Assembly (NCBI GenBank): GCA_030538175.1
Contig: JAUNUL010000231.1
Span: 1 to 5,067 of the forward strand
Direction: 5' to 3'
DNA from: Propionibacteriaceae bacterium
Lineage (GTDB): Bacteria; Actinomycetota; Actinomycetes; Propionibacteriales; Propionibacteriaceae
Length of the DNA stretch: 5,067 bases
Positions 1-4,023 of this stretch are shown here, piece after piece. The translations under genes were made by a program, and so were the position numbers. Every line of letters begins with the position of its first letter. The first letter of the stretch is position 1. The notes under the pieces are model-generated. The model did not search any database. It was not told where the DNA came from and was given only the letters and a program-made list of their open reading frames with translations.

Positions 1-27
1 AGGGGCTGCCACACCGTGGCGGCCCCT
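1..27 (+). terminator. Stem-loop, probable terminator of a plus-strand gene left of the window
   Basis: Bases 1-12 pair with 16-27 around a 3-base loop (ACC), giving 12 consecutive pairs with one G-U wobble (7 with 21). The stem may extend beyond the window edge. In plus-strand RNA the wobble is tolerated, whereas in minus-strand RNA the same position is an A-C mismatch, so the sequence fits plus-strand transcription better. The downstream tail is only moderately T-rich (CTGTCATTGT), so termination is inferred. It may also end transcription of the convergent minus-strand gene at 47-313. Confidence 0.5.
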
Positions 28-46
28 CTGTCATTGTCGACCGATC

Positions 47-313
47 TCAGTCCATCTTGTCGATGTCGACATCCATCTCGTTCAGCTTCTGCAGCGCCTC
101 CTGCACGCCCGGGATCGGGTCCCGGTCCTCATGCATGTCCTTCGTGGCGATCTCGGCCAGGTCGGTCTCAAGGAGCTTCATCTTGCTCAAGTCATTGCCC
201 AGGTGTCCGGGCTGGTTGTCGCCGGCGCCCCCATCGGCACCCGCATCCCCGTCGGCTTGCTCGGGATGCTCCTCGGCGAGGTCGGGATCGGCGAAGTCAT
301 CGTGTTCGGTCAT
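47..313 (-). CDS. Small acidic hypothetical protein (88 aa)
   Basis: I do not recognise this protein. It starts at ATG 313 (reading leftwards), chosen because a GGAAGGG Shine-Dalgarno lies at 319-325, five bases upstream; it stops with TGA at 47-49. The product is 88 residues with about 26 Asp/Glu and only 6 Lys/Arg, so it is strongly acidic. Residues 1-40 are a low-complexity D/E/G/A-rich segment without hydrophobic stretches, probably disordered. Residues 41-80 look amphipathic and helical, with regularly spaced Leu/Ile/Met. The end is an alternating Asp tail (DVDIDKMD). There is no signal peptide, membrane segment or metal-binding Cys. It lies 302 bases downstream of the LysR gene on the same strand, which is too far to assume one operon. 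The good ribosome site and lack of a better frame argue that it is real; its function is unknown. Confidence 0.6.
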   Translation of the reverse strand: MTEHDDFADPDLAEEHPEQADGDAGADGGAGDNQPGHLGNDLSKMKLLETDLAEIATKDMHEDRDPIPGVQEALQKLNEMDVDIDKMD

Positions 314-477
314 GTCAGCCCTTCCAATCGCGGTGTCCATAAAACTAGCCACCCGCTCCGGAAGATAAGTCGACACGAAAGTGAACTCGGAATGAACGCC
401 CCAGTGGCAGGAAGTGGTCAGGACGCGCTGGCGCCGCAGCAGGGCTTCTTGTAAAGCCGGAGCGATCGCGCGAACGA

Positions 478-549
478 CCCGAAACCTGACCAACCACGGG
501 TACCCGACCGAATAGTTGCTTCCGACCTCGTATTTGGGCAGGTTTCGGG
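478..549. repeat. Inverted repeat CCCGAAACCTG / CAGGTTTCGGG
   Basis: An 11-base arm at 478-488 is perfectly reverse-complemented at 539-549, with 50 bases between. The spacer holds the palindrome CGGGTACCCG (497-506). Each arm is also followed by a complementary hexamer (CCAACC at 490-495, GGTTGG at 550-555), and each lies close to a copy of GCGAACGAC (470-478 and 557-565). This could be a pair of protein-binding sites; no mobile element ends or transposase are visible. Confidence 0.45.
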
Positions 550-583
550 GGTTGGTGCGAACGACTGCTCTATGGGGCTGGCA

Positions 584-600
584 GCCGGCCCGCCGCCGGC
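584..600 (-). terminator. GC stem-loop after the LysR stop
   Basis: GCCGGC at 584-589 and again at 595-600 can pair across a 5-base loop. A longer alternative, 574-582 with 595-603, forms nine pairs including one wobble in plus-strand RNA. It lies about 15 bases past the stop of the minus-strand LysR gene, a usual place for a terminator. There is no U-run on the minus strand (ATAGAGC follows), so it would be an actinobacterial U-less type or merely a stable 3' end. Confidence 0.35.
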
Positions 601-615
601 CCCTCGGTGCGGGGC

Positions 616-1530
616 TCAGCCCTCGGCATCGCCCTGAAAGCGACCGAGGATCTCGGTCAACAACGCCCGGGCCGCAGGGGATGTCGGGGCTGGGCGGCGG
701 TGCACGAGCGCGAGCGGATGCCGCAGGTCTGCATCCGAGACCCGGAGCACCGCAACCTGATGGCGCAACTGGCCGGGGTCGACCGTCGACGTGGGCACGA
801 GGGCGAAGCCCATGCCCAGCGCGGCATACCGGATCTGCTCATCGGTCGTCGCGACCTCGAACGCCACCTGGCGATTCACCGCCAGCCGATCGAACGCGAC
901 ATCCACGTAGTGCCGCAGCCCGCTCGCCGCCCGCAGTTCGACTGCCGGCCCGTGCGCGGCCAGCTCGCCCAGTGTCACGGCCTCCCCGCCCGCCAAGGGG
1001 TGCCGCTCGTGGACGACCGCCACGAGCTCGTGCTCACACAGCAGGTGATGCACCAACTCCCCCGGCACCTCGTCGGGATAGACGCCGACCACCCCGAGGT
1101 CCAACTCACCGGCGCGCAAGCCGGAGATGATGGCGAACGAGCCAGGGTCGTGGATGCGGATCTCCACACCCGGATGGAGTTCGCGGAAGGCGGCCAGTGC
1201 GGCGTCCACCGCCGGCGCGGACTGCCCGACAACGTTGATGACGCCCACCCGCAGCACGCCGGTCAGGGATCCGCGCAACGCCACCATCTCGGCGATCGCC
1301 TCGTCGACCTCGGCGAGAATCCGCCGCGCCCGGGCGAGCAACTGCTCCCCCGCGCTGGTGAGGCGTACGCCCCGATTGGACCGCACCAACAACTGGGTCC
1401 GATGCTCGGCCTCCAACTTGGCCACCTGTGCACTCAACGCGGACTGGACGACCAGGCACCGTTCCGCGGCACGGGTGAAGCTGCCCTCCTCGCACACCGC
1501 AACGAAATAGCGGAGCTGAGCGATATCCAC
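616..1530 (-). CDS. LysR-family transcriptional regulator
   Basis: Predicted DNA-binding regulator of the divergent dioxygenase operon, 304 residues, the usual LysR length. I chose GTG at 1530 because the protein then begins MDIAQLRYFVAV, the classic LysR N-terminus, and AAGGGGG (1536-1542) lies five bases upstream; a longer frame to 1572 has no such support and would run into the operator. Residues 17-40 (SFTRAAERCLVVQSALSAQV and on) are the winged helix-turn-helix. Residues 41-48 read AEHRTQLL where the family commonly has a Leu-Gly pair before the Thr, a mild departure. A linker helix runs to about residue 88, and the effector-binding domain starts near LRVGVINV (93-100). Such proteins normally activate the divergent operon when bound by a pathway substrate or intermediate and repress themselves. 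The co-inducer is unknown; an aromatic acid is inferred from the context. Confidence 0.93.
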   Translation of the reverse strand: MDIAQLRYFVAVCEEGSFTRAAERCLVVQSALSAQVAKLEAEHRTQLLVRSNRGVRLTSAGEQLLARARRILAEVDEAIAEMVALRGSLTGVLRVGVINVVGQSAPAVDAALAAFRELHPGVEIRIHDPGSFAIISGLRAGELDLGVVGVYPDEVPGELVHHLLCEHELVAVVHERHPLAGGEAVTLGELAAHGPAVELRAASGLRHYVDVAFDRLAVNRQVAFEVATTDEQIRYAALGMGFALVPTSTVDPGQLRHQVAVLRVSDADLRHPLALVHRRPAPTSPAARALLTEILGRFQGDAEG

Positions 1531-1562
1531 GGCTGCCCCCTTCACGCTCGATATCGCGAAAA

Positions 1563-1579
1563 GTGATACCAAGTATCAC
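1563..1579. promoter_or_regulatory. Palindromic operator, probable LysR binding site
   Basis: GTGATAC-CAA-GTATCAC is a perfect 7+3+7 palindrome in the divergent intergenic region. It is centred at 1571, about 55 bases before the predicted operon start of transcription, where LysR proteins usually anchor. It does not fit the standard T-N11-A spacing exactly (T1564 and A1578 are separated by 13), so assignment to this LysR protein is by position. Confidence 0.65.
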
Positions 1580-1603
1580 ATTCTTCTCATCGACAGATAC
1601 CAA
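1575..1603 (-). promoter_or_regulatory. Possible lysR promoter
   Basis: Reading leftwards, TTGGTA (1598-1603) and TGTGAT (1575-1580) are each 4/6 matches to the -35 and -10 consensus and are spaced 17 bases. The -10 lies in the palindromic operator, which would give autorepression. The match is weak and based on position. Confidence 0.3.
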
Positions 1604-1619
1604 GCTGCGAACGCATAGT
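1590..1619 (+). promoter_or_regulatory. Predicted promoter of the dioxygenase operon
   Basis: TCGACA (1590-1595, 5/6 of the -35 consensus) is followed after 18 bases by CATAGT (1614-1619, 4/6 of the -10 consensus). Transcription would begin near 1626, giving a leader of about 90 bases before the alpha subunit. A second copy of the operator core, GATACCAAG at 1596-1604, lies in the spacer. Confidence 0.45.
1596..1604 (+). repeat. Second copy of operator core GATACCAAG
   Basis: GATACCAAG occurs at 1565-1573 inside the palindrome and again at 1596-1604, exactly 31 bases (about three helical turns) further, so on the same DNA face. The second copy lacks the other palindrome half. This fits a strong recognition site plus weaker activation site bound by one LysR tetramer. 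Confidence 0.5.
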
Positions 1620-1643
1620 TGAAGTGTCTCAACGCGGAGGCAT

Positions 1644-1692
1644 CCGATGACGCATCGGTGGCGGTGCTTGCCGCCACCGGCGTCCTCGGTGG
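1644..1692 (+). promoter_or_regulatory. Leader RNA with mutually exclusive hairpins
   Basis: Hairpin A pairs CCGATG (1644-1649) with CATCGG (1653-1658) and buries the leader ATG. Hairpin B pairs 1656-1664 with 1671-1679, nine consecutive pairs, mostly G-C, around a six-base loop. Hairpin C pairs CCACCG (1674-1679) with CGGTGG (1687-1692). A and C can coexist, while B shares bases with both, the 1:2 + 3:4 versus 2:3 topology of attenuators. No U-run follows C, so any control would be through translation or factor-dependent termination. All pairs are seen directly; the regulatory role is inferred. Confidence 0.4.
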
Positions 1693-1718
1693 AACCACAC
1701 GAGAGGGTTTTGCGATGA
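1647..1718 (+). CDS. Putative 23-residue leader peptide (upstream ORF)
   Basis: ATG at 1647 has GGAGG at 1636-1640 with a six-base spacer, the best-placed ribosome site in the leader. The frame encodes 23 residues beginning MTHRWRCLPPPASS and stops with TGA at 1716-1718, overlapping the alpha-subunit ATG (1715-1717) as ATGA, the usual layout for translational coupling. It holds one Trp (5), one Cys (7) and a Pro triplet (9-11), a motif that can slow ribosomes. Several codons (TTG twice, AGG, CGA, GTT) are unusual next to the neighbours' codon use, so the act of translation may matter more than the peptide. The alpha-subunit Shine-Dalgarno (1701-1707) lies inside its last codons. Its existence is inferred from the signals; chance is possible. 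Confidence 0.5.
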   Translation: MTHRWRCLPPPASSVEPHERVLR

Positions 1719-1724
1719 CGCAAA
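1701..1724 (+). promoter_or_regulatory. Ribosome binding site and start-codon hairpin of the alpha subunit
   Basis: GAGAGGG (1701-1707) lies seven bases before ATG 1715, which decides this start over ATG 1724. TTTGCG (1709-1714) pairs with CGCAAA (1719-1724), leaving the tetraloop ATGA (1715-1718), which is both the start codon and the leader stop. The start is therefore exposed in the loop of a weak six-pair stem. Confidence 0.5.
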
Positions 1725-2986
1725 TGGCAAGTCGAGAGTCGGAGCGGGAGGTCCACTTCCCTCAGGCGGATGGATCCCGGGTCCCCTACAAAGTTTTCAG
1801 CTCCCAAGAGGTTTATGACCGCGAGCAGGAGCGGATCTATCGTGGTCCGCACTGGTCGTTCGTAGCCCTGGCCGCGGAGATCCCCAACGTGCACGACTTC
1901 AAGTCCACGTTCGTCGGTGATACCCCGGTGGTCGTGACCCGCACCGAGGACGGGTTCGCGTGCTGGGTGAACCGCTGTGCCCACCGCGGCGCGATCGTCT
2001 GCCGCGAGAAGTTCGGCAACCGCGCGGACCACACGTGCGTTTATCACCAGTGGAACTACAGCGCGAAGGGCGACCTCCAGGGCGTGCCGTTCCGCCGCGG
2101 CATCAAGGCCGATGGCAAGCGGCTCACCGGCATGGCGAAGGACTTCAAGCCCGAGCACAACGGCCTGCAGAAGCTCCGCGTCGCGGACTTCCACGGCGTC
2201 CTGTTCGCCACGTTCTCCGAGGAGACCCCAGACATCGAGGACTATCTGGGTCCGGAGATGAAGCCGTGGGCCGAGCGGATTTTCGCCGGCAAGGAGATCG
2301 AATATCTGGGCTGCACCCGACAGGTGGGGTTCTCCAACTGGAAGCTCTATTACGAGAACGTCAAGGACCCCTATCACGCGTCGCTGCTGCACCTGTTCCA
2401 CACGACGTTCAACATTTTCCGCGTCGGCATGAAGGCCCGGTCCATCCCGGATTCACGTCACGGGCTGCACTCGATCATCACCGTGACCAAGCCGGAAGAG
2501 GACACCGACACCGCTGAGGCGTACACGAAGCAGTCGATCCGCTCCATGGACACGGGCTTCCAACTGGAGGATCCCTATCTGCTGGGGCAGATCTCGGAGT
2601 TCGACGAGGACTGCACCAACCACATCCAGACGATCTTCCCGCAGCTGGTGATCCAGCAGATCCACAACACCTTGGTCTGCCGGCAGGTGCTGCCCAAGTC
2701 CCCGGGTGAGTTCGAGTTGATCTTCCACTTCTTCGGGTACGCCGATGACACCCCGGAGATGCGCGAGCTCCGTCTCCTCCAGGCGAACCTGGTCGGGCCG
2801 GCGGGCTATATCTCCATGGAGGACACCGAAGTCACCCAGCTCGTCCAGGACGGCACCGTCCGTGACGGCGACGCCACCTCGTTCCTCGGCATGGCCCTCG
2901 ACGCGCCCCAGGAGCAGGAGACCAACATCACCGAAAGCCTGATCCGCAACTTCTGGTCGGGCTATCAGAAAGTCATGGGGTACTGA
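1715..2986 (+). CDS. Rieske aromatic-ring hydroxylating dioxygenase, large (alpha) subunit; AndAc/NagG-like
   Basis: Catalytic subunit of a Rieske non-haem iron oxygenase, 423 residues, the length I recall for the anthranilate dioxygenase and salicylate 5-hydroxylase large subunits. The Rieske [2Fe-2S] ligands are C88-x-H90 and C108-x2-H111, in VNRCAHRG and CVYHQW. After it comes GDLQGVPFRRG, a stretch I associate with the NagG/AndAc branch. The mononuclear iron site is D218-P-Y-H221 with H226 (ENVKDPYHASLLH), where D218 bridges to the neighbouring subunit's Rieske cluster; D370 in SMEDTE is the probable third ligand. The protein is cytoplasmic and probably forms alpha3beta3 with the next gene, one base downstream. 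It adds O2, or one O atom, to an aromatic acid; anthranilate, salicylate or another ortho-substituted benzoate is likely, but substrate residues cannot be read safely. No key ligand is missing. The class is certain, the substrate is not. Confidence 0.95.
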   Translation: MTQMASRESEREVHFPQADGSRVPYKVFSSQEVYDREQERIYRGPHWSFVALAAEIPNVHDFKSTFVGDTPVVVTRTEDGFACWVNRCAHRGAIVCREKFGNRADHTCVYHQWNYSAKGDLQGVPFRRGIKADGKRLTGMAKDFKPEHNGLQKLRVADFHGVLFATFSEETPDIEDYLGPEMKPWAERIFAGKEIEYLGCTRQVGFSNWKLYYENVKDPYHASLLHLFHTTFNIFRVGMKARSIPDSRHGLHSIITVTKPEEDTDTAEAYTKQSIRSMDTGFQLEDPYLLGQISEFDEDCTNHIQTIFPQLVIQQIHNTLVCRQVLPKSPGEFELIFHFFGYADDTPEMRELRLLQANLVGPAGYISMEDTEVTQLVQDGTVRDGDATSFLGMALDAPQEQETNITESLIRNFWSGYQKVMGY

Positions 2987-2987
2987 A

Positions 2988-3503
2988 ATGACCGACACCC
3001 TCCAGCCCACGCAGGTCGACATCCGACCGACACCGGACCTGACCCTGTGGCTCGAGATCTTCGAGACCCAGGCCCGCTATTCGCATGCGATCGACTCCGA
3101 TGACATCGAGACGTGGCCAGCGTTTTTCACCTCCGATGGCGTCTACACGATCGTGTCGCGGGAGAACTTCGACCGCGGTCTGCCCGCGCCGATCCTGCAT
3201 TGCCGCAACCAGGCGATGATGCGGGACCGGGTGGTCGCGCTGCGGAACGCCAACATCTATGAAGAGCACCGCTATCGCCACTCGACCTCAGGGCCGGTGA
3301 TCCTGAGCCATGAGGGCGACACGGTGACGACCGAGACCAGCTATGTCGTCGTCCGCACCGGCCAGGCCGGGGACGCCGAGGTCTATTCCGCCGGGAGTTA
3401 TCACGACACCTTGGTCAAGACCGACGCCGGGTGGCGCTACAAGGAGCGGAAGGTTGTCTATGACACCTCCCGCGTCCTCACGCTCCTCGCCACCCCGATC
3501 TGA
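2988..3503 (+). CDS. Aromatic-ring hydroxylating dioxygenase, small (beta) subunit; AndAd/NagH-like
   Basis: Structural beta subunit of the oxygenase, 171 residues, normal for the ring-hydroxylating beta family (NTF2-like cone fold). Characteristic features are the N-terminal helix with ETQARYSHAIDSDDIETWP (about 26-44), the following FFTSDGVYTI strand, the RNANIYEEHRYRH segment (about 86-98) and the C-terminal WRYKERKVVYDTSR (about 149-162). It carries no cofactor; it packs under the alpha trimer and can influence substrate range. ATG at 2988 is one base after the alpha stop. The only ribosome-site candidate is GGGG at 2977-2980, inside the alpha gene, so it probably relies on translational coupling, which would keep the subunits near equal amounts. 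Confidence 0.93.
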   Translation: MTDTLQPTQVDIRPTPDLTLWLEIFETQARYSHAIDSDDIETWPAFFTSDGVYTIVSRENFDRGLPAPILHCRNQAMMRDRVVALRNANIYEEHRYRHSTSGPVILSHEGDTVTTETSYVVVRTGQAGDAEVYSAGSYHDTLVKTDAGWRYKERKVVYDTSRVLTLLATPI

Positions 3504-3512
3504 GGTCTGCCG

Positions 3513-3830
3513 ATGACGACGTGGCATCAAGTGATCGCCCTCGACGAGCTCGAGGACGAAGAGCCCACCCCGGTGCAGGTGGGCGAGACCCCGATCGCGC
3601 TGGTCCGCGTGGCTGACGATGTCTATGCCCTGCATGACATCTGCACCCACGAGGTGGCGCCCCTGTCCGACGGTTTCGTGGAAGACGGCTGTCTCGAATG
3701 CCCGCTGCACCAGGGCCTGTTCGATCTCGCGACCGGCAAGGCGGTCAAGGAACCCTGCACGGTTGACGTGCGGACCTATCAGACCCGCGTGGTCGATGGC
3801 ACCGTCGAGATTGAGATGGAGACTGCATAG
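3513..3830 (+). CDS. Rieske [2Fe-2S] ferredoxin component of the dioxygenase
   Basis: Small soluble electron carrier of 105 residues that passes electrons from the reductase to the oxygenase alpha subunit. The Rieske ligands are C44-x-H46 (ICTHEVAP) and C63-x2-H66 (ECPLHQG), with the usual 16-residue gap between the pairs, followed by the GLFDLATGKAVKEP strand typical of biphenyl/naphthalene-type ferredoxins. It lacks the plant-type CxxxxCxxC motif. The N-terminus is acidic (DELEDEEP, 11-18), possibly a docking surface. A GAGGT ribosome site (3502-3506) overlaps the beta-subunit stop, six bases before ATG 3513, so the gene is tightly linked to the two oxygenase genes. Having a separate ferredoxin and an FAD reductase makes this a three-component system. 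Confidence 0.95.
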   Translation: MTTWHQVIALDELEDEEPTPVQVGETPIALVRVADDVYALHDICTHEVAPLSDGFVEDGCLECPLHQGLFDLATGKAVKEPCTVDVRTYQTRVVDGTVEIEMETA

Positions 3831-3839
3831 GAGCAGGTC

Positions 3840-3880
3840 CAAGGACCGGGGTCGGCGTTCGCGTCGGCCCCGGTCGCTTG
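3840..3880 (+). terminator. 18-bp hairpin with UUCG loop between ferredoxin and reductase genes
   Basis: Bases 3844-3857 pair with 3862-3875 without interruption (two G-U wobbles) around a TTCG loop, and 3840-3843 pair with 3877-3880 past a single bulged G3876. Both wobbles would be A-C mismatches in minus-strand RNA, so the structure fits plus-strand RNA. It starts ten bases after the ferredoxin stop. The following bases (TCCGAATGTG) are not U-rich, so it may be a partial terminator, or a processing or stability hairpin separating the oxygenase genes from the reductase. Confidence 0.55.
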
Positions 3881-3894
3881 TCCGAATGTGCAAT

Positions 3895-3966
3895 ATCTGC
3901 AGCTGAAGGCGGAGTCGCACGACGCGACAAGGGCAAACACAACGAATCGCGCAGATGGCTGCAGAT
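3895..3966. repeat. Inverted repeat ATCTGCAG / CTGCAGAT before the reductase
   Basis: ATCTGCAG (3895-3902) is reverse-complemented at 3959-3966, with a further GCAGAT at 3951-3956, ten bases before the one at 3961-3966. A smaller pair, GTCGC (3914-3918) and GCGAC (3924-3928), sits between. These could be protein-binding sites for a separate reductase promoter, but I see no convincing -35/-10 pair here. Confidence 0.3.
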
Positions 3967-4023
3967 TATGCTCGCGTAGCGCGGATCATTCAGAGCAGAG
4001 CGGTCACGCACCAGGAGGAACGA

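Larger units (their letters stand above)
314..615. other. Intergenic region without a convincing gene
   Basis: I see no supported coding region or tRNA here. The minus frame of the acidic protein stays open up to a TTG at 493, but with no ribosome site there. The stretch contains an 11-base inverted repeat (478-488 with 539-549), a 10-base palindrome CGGGTACCCG at 497-506, a 9-base direct repeat GCGAACGAC at 470-478 and 557-565, and a GC-only stem just past the LysR stop. The promoter of the acidic gene should lie in the right or middle part, but no clear -35/-10 pair stands out. Confidence 0.5.

Noticed and set aside
314..493. N-terminal extension of the small acidic protein to a TTG at 493
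   Set aside because: No ribosome site at 493, a composition unlike the acidic protein, and a strong Shine-Dalgarno before the ATG at 313.
314..615. Possible tRNA, small RNA gene or CRISPR array
   Set aside because: No tRNA cloverleaf, CCA end or regular repeat-spacer pattern could be found; only the inverted and direct repeats reported.
607..1566. Long plus-strand open frame (319 codons) opposite the LysR gene
   Set aside because: Antisense to a clear LysR protein with a good ribosome site; its product shows no recognisable motif, and long antisense frames are expected in GC-rich genes.
1619..1714. Upstream TTG start adding 32 residues to the alpha subunit
   Set aside because: The TTG overlaps the predicted -10 region, has no ribosome site, and the 423-residue form from ATG 1715 fits the family length and has GAGAGGG upstream.
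1106..2401. Minus-strand open frame of 431 codons
   Set aside because: It covers the operator and promoter region and runs antisense to the Rieske alpha subunit and in another frame of LysR; no family features.
3955..4023. In-frame ATG adding 23 residues to the ferredoxin reductase
   Set aside because: No ribosome site there; AGGAGG lies right before ATG 4024, where the FAD-binding motif begins at the usual distance from the N-terminus.
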